This document shows, piece after piece, positions 12,896 to 25,827 of a stretch of DNA of 64,000 nt. A model generated the notes under the pieces. It saw only the letters and a list, made by a program, of their open reading frames with translations, had not been told where the DNA came from and did not search any database. How positions within the stretch are numbered: the first letter of the stretch is position 1; every line of letters begins with the position of its first letter. The position numbers were made by a program, and so were the translations under genes. This DNA is from Echinostoma caproni (lineage: Eukaryota; Platyhelminthes; Trematoda; Plagiorchiida; Echinostomatidae): contig UZAN01039875.1 of the NCBI GenBank assembly GCA_900618425.1, positions 23,329 to 87,328 of the forward strand, written 5' to 3'.

Positions 12896-14539
12896 GTAGA
12901 TCGACAGATCGACACAAATGTATAATGACTTTCAGGTTTTTAGTTCATTCTACGTTTGCTCTTTACATGATTAGATGAATTCGAATCCTCCAATTTTCTC
13001 ATAACGCAAATAAAGCCGTTTAACCCTGAGAGTTGGAAAAGTTTGAAAATACCCTACGGTAATGATACAGTTACGTATCTGAGCCATTTTCCATCGCTGG
13101 TATTGAATATATATTAGGAAATATTACAATGATCTGTTAAGTTGGTATTATGTAAGCCATTTTACAAACAAAATTTGAAAAAGTGTTGCTGGGCCTAATC
13201 AAATGATTTCATGCAACCAGGAGAAGTGAGAAGACTAGGTGAAGTTGATGGTTTTCGAACACAGTACCTCCGAATAACATTGAGTTAAGGTTAGATGCAA
13301 CGGATTCTAAGTTTTTAAGAATTCTGGCCAAATAATAAACAACAGAACGCTTCTAAGTCTCGGTGCGTGCTTCGGTGTTTTTAAAGCGAACAGGGGGAGT
13401 ACGAAGAAGAAAAGATGTTGTTCAACCTCACTTATGTTACTCCCACCCCTACCTACACAGGTACCATCTCACCGAAAGTGCCATTTATCAAGACTCGGAT
13501 TGGTTATCCCAGTAATCTTAGGTTTTAAAACCAACTTAAGAAACATTCCGTGAGGTCACTCTCGATCAAGATTGATTCAAAATATCCTAACAGCGAAGAA
13601 GTGTTACTAGGGCCCTGTGAAAGTTCTATTCGTGTCACATGAAAGATCTGTCCCAGCTCCTGTAAACCCAAACGAGGACAATGAAACTTCCCCCGATGGT
13701 TTCAAATGTAACTCTATAGGATTCCAGTATGATGGAGACAATAAACAAGTAGGACCCACTAGGGTACCAGTGAAAAAAAATAATCGGAATGAATGCTCCA
13801 TTAGCGAACACATAAGTGCGTTCTACAATTAGCGTTCACTTTTTGATTTACTCCCACCCGATTACTTTGAATACGATTTCTTTTTTGAAAATCCTCAGAA
13901 ATGCTAATCCGAATTCCCAAACTGAGTATTGGTACTATTGAAAGCTAAAAAAGAAAATCAGTTCAGAAGCAGTTCTGCGTTGAAATCCACAAGAATGAGG
14001 AGATGAGATTTTGCAGTTAACCAAGTCGAATGCATCTTCTGTTTTCTCTCTATAGTTGAAACAACCCGATGTAACTTATCTCATGTTTTCCCTACTCACA
14101 TCCCATCAAAATAAGTGAGCGTCTTTGCCAGAAAAAGGACCCTCTTCTCTTTACTATCTTTGTATAAATGAAATAAACTCACATACTACTTGGTGAGGTA
14201 TAATAACTTGAAATCATTAACATTATAAATTCCTTTGAAATTTATGCCCATGGATACTGAGCTATGTGATAACGTACACATTGTTGACCATGACGTTTTG
14301 GGTAAACAGATGAATCTTTGACACCAGTTATGAGCCACAGTAAAGTCAAAATTGTGATCTGTTTTGAAAATACAACTAAAATATGAGCTATGGGAACCAG
14401 AAAAGTCATCACATTAGGGGGTGTGTGAGGGGGGAGTAGGAACCGGAACAAAGAAATAATACATTTGTTGTTCAAGACAAACCAGGGGCTGAAAACGACA
14501 GTAAGTCCCTTCGGTGAACCATTTAGTATCATTTCGTCA

Positions 14540-14656
14540 AAATAAGTAACATGATATTTGAAAGGTGAAATTCCTAGTATATATGGCAAATGAAGCGTGA
14601 ACTAAAAACGTAGGGAGCACTGGACAGCTATTTGGACCTGGGTGGGTCTCCTCATC
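14540..14656 (-). mobile_element. Hammerhead-SINE fragment (ribozyme plus tail)
   Basis: Minus-strand copy that begins inside the CTGATGA core (GATGAGGAGACC) at 14656. It reads through CAGGTCCAAATAGCTGTC, CAGTGC and the tail CACGCTTCATTTGCCATATA. GAAA has become CAAA, so cleavage activity is unlikely. It abuts the plus-strand copy that starts at 14657, head against tail. Confidence 0.7.
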
Positions 14657-14845
14657 TTTGAAATTGAATAAAGTCCTCCATTACTCACTCAAAATAAGTA
14701 GTCAGGTTTTGTTTGTTTCTAACCGAGTCATAAACCCGGAAGCTGGTAATGAGATGAGTGAGGTCTGTCGCCTGCAACAAGCTCGCAGAGATGGGTTGTG
14801 CTATATCGTGTAAATGCGAAATGAAAACCGGTCTGATCAGCTGCC

Positions 14846-14918
14846 CGGTGGCTGAGTGTTAGCACGCTTGCGTTCTGTCCATGAGGTCCCGGTTCGATCC
14901 CCAGTTGGATCGATAGAT
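14846..14918 (+). promoter_or_regulatory. tRNA-like pol III promoter of the SINE
   Basis: A box TGGCTGAGTG and B box GGTTCGATCCC sit at tRNA-like spacing. There is no proper anticodon arm, so this is a promoter head and not a tRNA gene. Confidence 0.65.
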
Positions 14919-14920
14919 TC

Positions 14921-14965
14921 GCACTGCTGATGGAACCCAACCAGGTCGAAACAGCTGTCCAATGC
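14921..14965 (+). ncRNA. Hammerhead ribozyme (degenerate)
   Basis: Stem I GCACTG/CAATGC flanks the core. Stem II is ACC/GGT with loop CAACCA, followed by GAAA and the loopless stem III ACAG/CTGT with cleavage expected after GTC. The A to G change at the end of CTGATGA should abolish activity. Confidence 0.65.
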
Positions 14966-15055
14966 TTTCTAGCTTTTCATATCACGCTTCATTTGCCACA
15001 TACAAAACGAATTTCCCCTTTGAAATTGAATCAAATCCTCAATTACTCAAATAAC

Positions 15056-18000
15056 TTGATATTATAGAGTTGGGTGCTCTTTCTCTTGGATAATATGTAA
15101 AAAGTCTCATCTGGACTTGAACAGAGTGGTGCCGATGGAATGAGTTCCAATGAGACTTAATCAAAAGTGTCGACCGTCTGTCTGTGCTGAAGGGGAAATG
15201 CGTAGGTATGTAAAATGCAAAACTTGGATCATTCACAGTGCTGCTTCACTGTCGAAATGGCGAACGATGCGGTTGATTGCTGCGAATTTAGGAAGCCCGT
15301 TTGTTGGTTGTAAGAGCACATATCACTCACACACACAATAGCATCAGCACTCCTTGTAATACACCCGACCGTAACCAAAACGGGGATCTAACCTTCCCGC
15401 TTAAAATCGGTATAGCGAACGAATGTAAGTCACTGTTTTATTGTGAAGAAGTATGAAGTTAACAGTAAACAGATCCATAGCATTATCCTAAAGTAACATG
15501 AAATAATGGAGCCAAAACAAAACTCGTCTGTAGCAGTCAGTCATAAATGTTCAGCAGCTGTGTTATTCTATCAATCGTTGACGTAATCTGGTACTGGTCT
15601 TAGCTGGCAGAAATAAAATGCTTTTCTATTTGTGGTCTTATTACCTAGGAAAACGTGATGCAAAGCTCAGGCGAATTGCACCTAGGTGGTTGATCGTTGT
15701 AGCGTTTCGAAGTCCGTTAAAACATATACCGCAATCAAATGAGTAGAGAGAGTTTCAGCAGTTGGAGATAACGCAGGTTCTCAAAGTTGAAATTAACGCA
15801 CCTTGGACACATGACCGATCATTGCGGAAAACTACCGAATGAATAAATCTATCGAACAATAAAATCCTGAAGACCTTAAACTATAAATTGAACCTAGTTA
15901 AAAGCACTGCCTAACGTAACGTTCTCAATTAAATGAAACCGGGGAGTGGCGAAATCTGCGAGGTTTAACGAGGGTCAGTATTAATAGAGGATGAGATAAG
16001 TTTGGTAAAATCTTCGAGGAAACGTTTCGTGGTCTTTACAGCATTGAGCAAGCTACGGTGCTTAAAGCTGCATACTGAAAACATTCAGGGATGCATGGAA
16101 GTTTTGCGTTAAAGAAAACCACGGAAAATAGTAGAGGATCCGTAAAGCCCACGAAACAAAGTAAACAAGCCGAAACAAAGATTTAATATTGAGCCTAATT
16201 TATCCTCTGGCGGTGCTTATCATTAGGATCTAGATACGGTCAGTTTACGCCTGGTATGTATTGCGAATTCCCATAATACACCAACCCTGTAACTTGAATG
16301 TTATCCGTTTATCACCGACTTCCAGGTTCAATCTAATTCAATATTTACAGTTTTCAATAACCGTTCGAAGTTGGATTTAAAAAAATAGTTGAAAATATCC
16401 CTAAAAGCAACATTGACGACTGAGTTGTATTTCGATATCGTTTTCGTGACAAATTTAGAGGAACTGGCTCGACAATTTGTAATATACTGGGGACTGAGAG
16501 TAACGAACGAATGTGAGTTAAGGCTTTGCGCGGGCCGGCACTGTTGATGAGCTGGGGGTTCTCCGTAGAGAAGGTTAAATGATACTTTACGAGAATGAAA
16601 GAATGAAAACACCATGAACTCACAGTCCCAGTGAGACATAATGTGCACTCACTTCCAAACTGAATGGCAAGTTGCCAAGGGCCCCGAAAAATTGAAATAC
16701 ACCTTCCAAGTATTTTAGTGAACCATGTTATCTGTTCATTACCTCTATATTGAAGGGAGATGAATTTCGCCAGTTTTTGCCGGTTTGCTCAGAATTCTCA
16801 AATGCTATCATGGAACACACTGGATTAAGCGCACTGTCACAATCTAGTTATATTTTTCTGATTTGGGTACTGATACAATCAGAATATCAGTAATAAAGTA
16901 CCGTCCACTTCATGAAATCTGTTTCACAAAGAAGTCGCACAAACACACCGTCGAGTGGAACGCTAATCCCCGGGGTGGGGTTGTGGAGCAGGGAGAGAAA
17001 CAACTATTGTACCCAGTTCGATCACGTCAATTCCCAAAATGAAGACCGTTTTTTCTGCAGCTGGTTAGATTTTCGCAAACCATTGGTGGCGGTGCTAGTA
17101 GTACTGGATTCAATTGAACAGTTACGTGAAAATAATGACGCGGTCTTAACGTGCTAGTAATGGGTTTTACCCAGGAGCTCACTTTTGCACCCGGTCTCTT
17201 TGATCGGATATCGGGATGAAGAAAAACATTTTCGGTTTTATGCATCGGGAAGCTTGAATATTCTAGTGTTTAGGGTCGACTGAGTGGAACACAGGCGGTA
17301 ACTTTGATGGTGATCCCGCACCTTGAACATTTTCATTTGTGGGCTTTAATGTCTTCATCATCAAACTTGCTCCGCATTCAATTGCTTGCAATAAGCAATT
17401 CGAAAAGTCGTGTAAATGAATCCTAAAACCCTTTCGGTAATAGCAGTCGGCAATTAAGAAGCAAATTGCTTGGTGTATACAAGATTCTTTTAATTATAAT
17501 ACTGATAGAAGACCATCATGTATTCTAGGACAATCATGACTGATAAAGCATTATTTTCCTTTAACCATATACTCCATTGTTGCAAATTAACTAATCAATA
17601 AGAATCGCGTCAAATGTTTGGAAGAGATTTCCTTTGGGTTTTTGTGCTGTTTAACTACCGGATGATTCACCCAGTAAAATTTATGCAGAATCTAAGAGCT
17701 TTTAAATCCAGCACAATTTACATTAAATCATTGATTATTCATCGAAAAATTCGGCCAGGTTTGGAACATCCAATCGTATAATACTCTGAACTTCAATTCG
17801 GAATGACAAATTACCGCATTTTGTCAAATCATGACGCCAGACGTAGACAAACATGGGTTTCCCGAGACATCATATCCATTTCTTACCAGTTACATCCTTT
17901 CGGGACTCATGAAGTTGCAAAAAAAGCCGAAGGGCAAATGATTTCAATCAGACATCTGTAGAGCGGGAGTGAAAGACGGAAAAATCCACATCTTTCGCGT

Positions 18001-20929
18001 TACACCGTGACCACGGTATGTCGTTAAGTAGACTGATGTAATGAACTGGATCACGTATGCGGAGTTCACCTTGCAAAAAGTTTAACAGGTACCCATGAAA
18101 GAAGGTCTGTTGTGAATGCAGGTTAGATTTTAGGCTTTCTTGTTGATCCCGAACCACCGATCCCAGATATAAGATGTGGTTATTCATACCTATCACCGGC
18201 TAAGACTATATTCAGAATGAAAAATTTATGGACAAAATTGGCGTATCCATAACTCTAGCAGCATGTCCATATTTGGTGATTGCGAAAAACATTCGCGGAT
18301 TATCGAACATCAAGTGCTTGAGCTATCACTTATCTGTTCTCGATGACAATGTGCTTAAAAATTAAGGAAGTATAATACCGTCAAAAATTATTGATTGATT
18401 TTGCGTTAACAGTCTGATATATCAGGAACAGAGTTCGTGACTGAATTATGACAATGGTTAGTCATTTATCTATAAGCAAATGAATGACATACCACGGTGA
18501 CAATGTTTACGATGAGGATTTATCAGTCGTGATGGACTGGTTTAAATATGACAACCTGATAGTGAGAATCGATTCACTAATCAACATTGTCACGTGTATT
18601 GGTTTATAAATGCAGATGGCACATTCAAATGGCTGGTTGAATATTCAAACAGTTAGTATTGGCTATATTGTTCTTGTCTTATAAATACATTCATGTCACA
18701 TTCAATGTGAGGAGTGGCTGGTTTTCTCTAAGTGAATGTGAAATTGAAGCGCTTTACGCATTTATCTCTTGCGAACAAATGTTCAGTCATCCGTGTGACA
18801 ATTTCTGTATAACTATTTTAAAGCAGGGAATATGTTTCGTTTGTGGCAAAGCTTGAGTTTCCTCAATGAGGACCGTACCATAGGATATTTGAGGGTAAAC
18901 ATTTTGACAATGTGCATTGCTCACCCCACCTCCAATAGCAATCCCTGATAAACATCTTTTCTGGATGAGTGAACTTCCAGAATTCTCCAACATATAACGT
19001 GCTGGATAGAGAATCAAAGATTTGCAAATAATAGTTTATCGCATTTCGGTGATATGGAATCTAAATAAAGTAGGAGTGTGCTCCAATATGGTTTGCACTA
19101 AATCTGCTCCTTCTTCGCTGCTGGCTGAGTAGTTGAATACTATTTTTACCCCACTTCGATCCATTTCTGACGTTTCATTCAGCAATTTCGCATTCTTGAT
19201 CTTCGGACAAAAAAGCTTTTTAGTCTGGGCCAGCACCATCCAATTGAATTTGGAGCAATTTCTAGGAGTTCAACCTGTTTTTCTATGGCTGAACGGGTTG
19301 TTTACTGAACTCATTGATCAGATCTTTTTGTGTTCATCAGAAGCACTACTCATCTGTTCCAAACTGGTTCTTCTAGAATGTTCTACTCGCACCGTCTTTT
19401 CTACTTTCACTGTCTAGCGTATGATTCTGATGAAAAGCGGTTCAATTTTACTGGGAAATTTTCCTTTTGTTTTTAGTGAAAAATTAATCTTTTCACTTTA
19501 GTTTTTACTCCGCCCAAAAATTACAATATTTATTTGTCCCAATTTCCTTCACATACGTAGATAAACCGACCAATGTGCTTCTTATTGGACATGATAGCAT
19601 GTATTCTAAAGGGCATTTTGCAGTCGGTTTAACGTTTTCATTCATTCTCTAAACAGTTTGATCTCGAAGTACAAAAAGTCAGATCAGACCAATGGATTGT
19701 GTACGCAAAAGTTAAATCAATCAACAAACTTTTTTGATTAATTCGATTGTAACATTGAAGGTACGGTAGGTATCCAACTGTTTTTGAAAAGTATTAACCA
19801 AGCCTGCATCGCTTATCTGTGATATCGAACCCTCTCACATGTGAACTTCACGACACTCATTGGAAATACAATCGTTCCCATTCAACTGCGAACCCGTTTT
19901 TTGCCCTCAAGCAATAAATGTCAGACAAATAAAAGGAACCATATCTAACGAATTTTCTGTGGAGAAAAAGCAAAACATGGCTATGTTACAAACGGAAAGC
20001 GCAATATGACATTGAGACCAGAACAATGAAACAAAACACTTTCCTAAATGTCATGATCACAAGAAATCAATATTGGCCATCAAGTTCGCGTGCTCTCAGT
20101 CAGATTTGAAGCCACGTTTTTATCATCGTGTCAGACAATGAAATATACAAACAAGGTGTTGGGCAAGTTTTTTCGCGTAAGTTTGGTTTGGTTGAGGTCA
20201 AGTGAGATGACAAAATTTGACATTGAAGTGAACTGGCTCAAACAATTTGGTGCATGTGGTAGTGAGAGGGGGTGAGGAAGGTGATGTCACACGCTATGGT
20301 AGGGCGGCATCAGGCGTGAAATCATTACTACCACGCAAAAAGCATTTGCGTCAAAAATGTTCTTTTTTTAAACAGTTTCGAATCCAGCGTCGAAAAATTA
20401 TCGGTTCCGAAAGTCCCAAATTCCATGATCTTCTAGGACTTGTAATGTCTGGAAACGCTTTTGGTGTATGTACATGGTGATGCGATATTGTGGCATCACA
20501 CTGGATGGTAGCTATCCTCCGCAAAGACCAAGGAGGAGACAAGAAAACAACCAAAACCAAATCAAGCAGCTCAATTTTGTACCGCCTTGTTCAAATCACG
20601 TAGCTAAATTTCTATGTTGTTTTATCCGACATGATCATATAAACATATGCTTACAGATACATGAAAGCATGTGAAATTGATGATCAATATTGATTCAGCC
20701 CCACATGCTCTTATATGTTGGTAAAACGGATATAGAGAAATGGATGTTTTAAACCTTTTCTGAATTATTTTTCCAGTGAGGAGGCTATCCGTAGCCAACT
20801 GTTGCGTATTTCACACACGTCTGAAGACAGACTGTGTGCAAACAAATTACGATACAATAATCTTTATAAAAAGAAAAGCACTCCATGATTTGCTTTTGGG
20901 CGGGATAGTGCCATATTCCCCAAGCCAAG
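15056..20929. other. No confident gene
   Basis: AT-rich DNA with short frames only. The minus-strand frame 19036-19239 (67 aa, ending TLFRFHITEMR) has coding-like composition and follows a possible acceptor (GGCCCAG), but it matches nothing that I know and is not called as a gene. Confidence 0.4.
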
Positions 20930-21440
20930 GTAGGTGAATTCTCTCGTGGAATTCACAATCAGAGCCTTCGGCTAGCCAAAGCCTGACCCGCAAGGCAGTG
21001 GGGCGATGTGTCCAGTGGTCCAGTAGGGTCCAGTTCGTCAGATCGTACGCCCTTTGGATGAGGTCAAAAGTTCAAGATGCCCAAAACACCTCGATACCCA
21101 ACGGAGTCAGTGATCACTGCCACAATGAGGAAGGTCTGAGAGTGTGTGGTTGGTACGTCTCTGCTTTCTTGGTTTGGAATGAGGGTTTTGGCTGACACTC
21201 CTACTAGAACTGCCTGTGGTTCGCCAACCCGGTTATAGCCCCGGATGTTGGCTTTGCGTCCTCCCACTTTGGTGAGAAAACACCTCCGCCACGAGAAACC
21301 GGTGAGTAGGGCTTCCTCAGCAGAGGCTGCTTAAAAAGCTTGATAGTATAGGAGCATTTCGTGAGATGCGAGGGAAGGGTGACCAGCCAAAACCCAAGAC
21401 ACCAACTCCGACCATAATGATACTTCCGCAAACTAACCTA
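20930..21440 (-). mobile_element. Probable RTE 5'-region fragment
   Basis: GAGCCTTCGGCTAGCCAAAG followed by CCTGACCCGCAAGGCAG resembles the 5' leader of the RTE at 50.5-54.3 kb, which in the same orientation has GGAGCCTTCGACTCAAAAG and CCTACAAGGCG near 53711. Local GC is higher than the surroundings. No endonuclease or reverse transcriptase is attached, so it is a leader fragment or a related non-autonomous repeat. Confidence 0.4.
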
Positions 21441-21649
21441 ACGTACATAAATGTCAGTAGATTGATAGAGCAACTCTCCCGAATATATGCAGCTGCCTTA
21501 CATCATGTGTTCATAGATTTATTCACCAAAATTCCTCTGGAATCCATACATAAAACCACGCATCCTGAGTGAGGTCGACTCCATGTGAGCTTACGTTATT
21601 GACTATGTAGATTATCTCAATTGCAGGAAATCGCAACTCGCAAACGTGT

Positions 21650-21815
21650 TATTCAGATTTAGGGCGGTATTGGCCAATTGGTTAGGTCACCAACTAATGA
21701 TTGGTGACTCCCGGGTTCGAAACGCTCCCTTCTTCCCAGGCAGCCTTTGTATGGCCGCGGCCCTCCTTCCTGAATGTTGTTTGTACAGTTGTATATTCAA
21801 AAAAGAAAGTAAAAG
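21650..21815 (+). mobile_element. tRNA-derived SINE, second family (copy 1)
   Basis: The tRNA-like head has A box TGGCCAATTGG (near 21669) and B box GGGTTCGAAACGC (near 21712). It is followed by a body with CCCAGGCAGCCTTTGTATGG and CCGCGGCCCTCCTTCCTGAA, and a tail TGTATATTCAAAAAAG. The same order recurs on the minus strand at 32808-32995. No hammerhead motif is present. Confidence 0.75.
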
Positions 21816-21830
21816 GACACAGGCAGACAT

Positions 21831-23150
21831 AGCGTCTGTGTTCAAACACCAGCAATCAGAACAGTTGCTTGAAGGCTTTGTCGTTTCTGTAAACCATATC
21901 ATAGATACCGCTGCAAAAAACAATCGGCGATCCGCTCTCATCAGTATATCGCCTGCCTCGCACATTTGTGTCTCAGTCCTGTTCACATTATTCACTGGTT
22001 CAATCGTAAATGTCCGTCAGTTTCCATGATCAAAATCCCCCATTTCTTACCCTATATTTCTAGGGAATATGACAGGAGACATTCCTCTCACGGTAATCAA
22101 CAAGGTTAGTTAGTTCTAAACCTCACTGTTACACTAGAACAGTTATTTTTGATCGAATTTGAAAATAATCATTTCTTCAAAGATGTTTTCCTTTCATTTC
22201 CTACAGAAAATAAAGAAATTCCGTAATCTCGAGGACTTACGGCTCGCTCGTCTTCAGATTAGAAAACATTCCCAAACCCTGAGCCTTGAAGAGGCTACCT
22301 ACATGGGCCTCTAATAAAGTAGATGAGGTCTTAAGTGGATGACAGCGAAGCTGTCTGGCAGCAGATCTCGATGGCGGTGGCAAGATTGAAACCTCGGAAT
22401 TTAGGGTTCCAAGCATACCAATGAGAACGCAACATAGCGCTTGACCAGGTGTCTAAACCCAATGATCAATGGGTAAACCGATGAACAATCTACCTTCAAG
22501 TGTTTCGGAATGTGTACATGCGCAGATCTTTAGGTGTTCCATAAACCGCTCTTAAACGCATCAATGCCTCGTGGATACCCGTACATAAAAATTCAATCTG
22601 AGTTGGATTCTCTGATCTGCTTTTTCTTATGAAAGAGGTTTCACAAACACCATTGTAAAAAAGTGATTCACGAAATCATTTTGAAGTGTGCAGCATAACT
22701 CATCAGGCTCCATCTTCGAGACGGTGTATTGCACTATCACATAAAAGAAGTTGGTAGTGGGGTTCTGTAGGAAACGACCCGAAACACGCTAAAGCAATGT
22801 AATCAAGGCGATACCTGGGGCTGGGTAAATAAAGTCAGATGAAACCCAAAATTATTCGGGGTAATAATCCACTGAAAAAGTAGATCCACACTGAATGTTT
22901 GCTGTTGTTGCTTGATCACTGTTTTTAGTTCCACAGAAGTGCAAAATAAGTCTACAGTTGTATTTCTTCTCTACGTAAACGGTGGGCAGTAGTACACTGT
23001 ATCTCCCCCAGGAAGGCATTAACCTTATCTACTCCCGTGTAAAATGAAAATAAAATGAAATTTAAATGCGGTGTAAATGTTTGTGGTAATCGACAAAGAG
23101 CACTATATAACTGATTCGTCCTGTTTGGGACTTGTCAGCAGTGCATAATT
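21831..23150. other. No confident gene
   Basis: Short frames only. Some stretches (22230-22450) have the look of old repeat sequence, but no family can be named. Confidence 0.35.
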
Positions 23151-23159
23151 TTTTGTGTC

Positions 23160-23232
23160 CCTGTCAGGATCCGAACCGCGAACCTTCGGCTCGGGACGTT
23201 CAACCCTTACCGCCGAGATACACGGTCGATGG
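23160..23232 (-). mobile_element. tRNA-like SINE head or tRNA pseudogene
   Basis: The minus strand reads CGGCGGTAAGGGTTGAACG, then GAAGGTTCGCGGTTCGGATC and CTGACAGG, with a B-box-like GGTTCGGATCC. The 3' part resembles 45722-45795. No foldable complete tRNA with an anticodon arm is evident. Confidence 0.4.
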
Positions 23233-25361
23233 TCATTATCTTGTGCGAATGGCTCAATCAATTTAGATGGTACCTGTTTGTGCTTGGTGCCTTTAAAACC
23301 CGAATGGGCTAATCAAAACATTCACTGTCTAAACTGAAATTTATTCAGAAATGATTTTGAGGAGAAATGATTTTCTTATTGACATATCGGTGCGCAATTT
23401 CGCAGAGTAGCAGATTCATAGATAAACAAGGCGGTTAGGACTTTTGACTCGGAGTTTTCGAAAGCGGCATACGAGTAACATCTTATTTAAATTTGTCATT
23501 TGTCAATCATTGTGTGTTGAGGCAATTTTCAAGGAGTTTACTTTATCAGGGAGTGGGGTTGTTGCTCACAATTTGGGGTTGAAGTTCTTCTCACCCTTAG
23601 AATAAACTATAAAACGACTCTTCCCATCATCTCATTTTTTCTCTCAAACACTTGGGTAGGTCGGCCTTACATTCCGGTCTATTCAATTCCCAAAATGTCT
23701 TTGCCTCCACTCATTTATTATTACTACCCAATGTCTGGTTTACCTTCAATTTATCCTGTAAATAGCATTTGGGCTTTGCAGATCCACTCCCATATCAGTT
23801 ATATGTGAAAGTCCAAAAATTAATTTGTCATATATTTACCTTTTGCACAATGGTATCTAAAGTTTAATTTGGTGAGATAGTTCCTCACTTCCGTCACCAA
23901 AATTTCAACCCCATGAGTTTCCTGAGATTTGTTAGGAACAGTAAACAATGAGAAGTTACAAGTTTCTTTAATTGCCCAACCTAGAGTGTTTGGGGAATGG
24001 TAAGGGGGACATATCGTACCAAGCTAACCTTTCTGAGCTCACAGGCGTGGTTGCAATCTGGATTATTACCGTAACATTGAAATGGTAACAATCTGAAATC
24101 ATCGGATGACCTCGACTAATGCAGAGTAAATGAGAGGTGACCGAGAACAGTATCACATGACTGTACGCATGCTTGTTGACTAGCTGTACAGCTGAGGCGC
24201 ACATGTTCCCTTGCTCAAATCTCACAACGCCTGTCTGCGCTTGAACTGTGTGCCTCATCACATGTTGCACATATATGAAGGAACAGGTAACATAATGTTT
24301 TGAGATAAAAGATTCTGGCACTCTCTTTGTCTTAGTTTACAAGAATGGGTCTCGTGTGTGTGGACAGACAGATACGATTTAAAGTGACCCTTGACATGAT
24401 ATCATCCGTATCGTGATATACATCACCAATACGGGTTTCTGTTCACTGTGGAGCAGGTTAACATGAAAATATGGACATGATCGGGAAATTCAAGTTCAGA
24501 CTTATCCGAATAAACTAAAACTCGGCCGCGCGTGTGTTAGCAGGTTCAGTGACACGACTGGCAAAGAGAAGGAGCGAACAGTGCGCGGCGCGAATGAAGT
24601 TCGAAAATTAAATCACGGAAAATCGCAGTACAACGCGTCATTTCAAAAAAGGAAAAAGATGTCAGTAATCATTTGGCGAACACTCCTCGAGATCTTGGGA
24701 CGCGTGACACATGCATAAGTTTAGAAGATATGAGAAATCCCCCGGAGTAACTTCGGTAACAGTATTTGATCTTATTTAACGTTCCAGAACTGTGTTCCGA
24801 TAGCTCTGGTTGTAAGGGATCAATTGATACCATCACAATGCAATCCCCATAATAATTCCTTCTCCTTAGGCATGAACAAATTCGCCAGTAGTGAGCTCAA
24901 CTGACTCCCCAGCCCCGCGCGTCAAGTTGTGTTCAACATTGGTGAAGCATATCTTGTTGTTTTGAGTACACAGCAGTAGTAATCACGTTATCTATGAGAT
25001 TGGTGGAAGTATGTGCCTATGGTGTACTAGCATGTGATCAAAACTAAATTTCACGGGTTCTATCTGAGAATCGTTATTGGCTGGCGATCAGGCGTTGTCT
25101 GACTGAATACATGAATATTTGTCCACAGTGTCCACGTTGGAGTACTGACTGAAGTTAACTAATACATGAGTCGGAGATACTATAACAGATAAGGACCCGT
25201 CTGACATGTTTCGGTCAGTTATCAAGCCAGTTAACAAATTTGTGTTGCAGAACGTTGTACACCGCTAAAGTGGACCAAACGGAGATCCATTGCTCCCGAG
25301 ATTTTGGCAAATCGTACATAATAAACTCACTGTTTGACTTTATTGTATGATATATGCTCAC
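23233..25361. other. No confident gene; local CpG-rich patch
   Basis: Mostly AT-rich with no recognisable protein. A short CpG-rich patch at about 24520-24720 (CTCGGCCGCGCGTGTG; GTGCGCGGCGCGAATG) could mark a promoter, but no TATA-like box or donor supports it. Confidence 0.35.
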
Positions 25362-25636
25362 CGAACTAGAGTGATTTTGTTGTCAAGCAATGCGACGACA
25401 TCTGATTGATTGTGGGGGTCAAGTTTTATCCCGCCACCCGTGTTTCGTTCAAACTGTTCAAAACACACCATTTTATCATGGACCATGAACTTACAAAAGA
25501 TGATCAGACCTGGTGATAGCAACCTTGCAAGCAAGGTCGTTGATATGCCCATTGATAGATCTACGTGTCGCCCTCGAAGATGTACAGCAAGTGAGACATG
25601 GCTTCCCAATTTTCGGATTTCACCAACTCCCGCCAA
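25362..25636 (-). CDS. Possible internal coding exon, unidentified
   Basis: The minus strand stays open for about 90 codons, ending in residues NTGGGIKLDPHNQSDVVALL and then DNKITLVR. The frame runs into a good splice donor (TTCG followed by GTGAGC, intron from 25361). Possible acceptors lie inside the frame (GCAAG near 25530, CACCAG near 25516), so the true 5' edge is not settled. I recognise no domain. The opposite strand is also open, which weakens the case. It could be chance or an old repeat. Confidence 0.25.
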
Positions 25637-25806
25637 CAGGTGAAGACAGATCTAGACCCAACCAATGGAACGATCAGGATTTCAAATTGCGTCATGACAA
25701 GCTTTCTTAGTTTGCTTTTCTTTGTCATATTCGAGTAATCTAATAATAAGAACAAACCTCCGATTTATGTTTTCATGAAACCAAGCGAAATATTACGTGT
25801 AATGTC

Positions 25807-25827
25807 TATATATATATATATATATAT
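25807..25827. repeat. TA dinucleotide microsatellite
   Basis: An uninterrupted TA run of about 21 bases. Confidence 0.9.

Larger units (their letters stand above)
14657..15055 (+). mobile_element. Hammerhead-SINE, full unit preceded by the tail of another
   Basis: The order is: tail of a previous unit (GAAATTGAATAAAG, CTCCATTACTCAC), the spacer containing CCTGCAACAAGCTCGCAGAG, and a tRNA-like pol III head with A box near 14849 (TGGCTGAGTG) and B box GGTTCGATCCC at 14891-14901. The hammerhead follows at 14921-14965 and the same tail recurs at 15019. The distance between the two tail starts is about 362 bp, which gives the unit length and argues for a tandem source. In the ribozyme, stem I (GCACTG/CAATGC) is nearly intact, but the core reads CTGATGGA instead of CTGATGAG. 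It is probably inactive. Confidence 0.8.

Noticed and set aside
13609..13831. Plus frame following CTAG with coding-like composition (GPVKVLFVSHERS)
   Set aside because: Weak acceptor without a pyrimidine tract, no clear donor and the opposite strand is also open.
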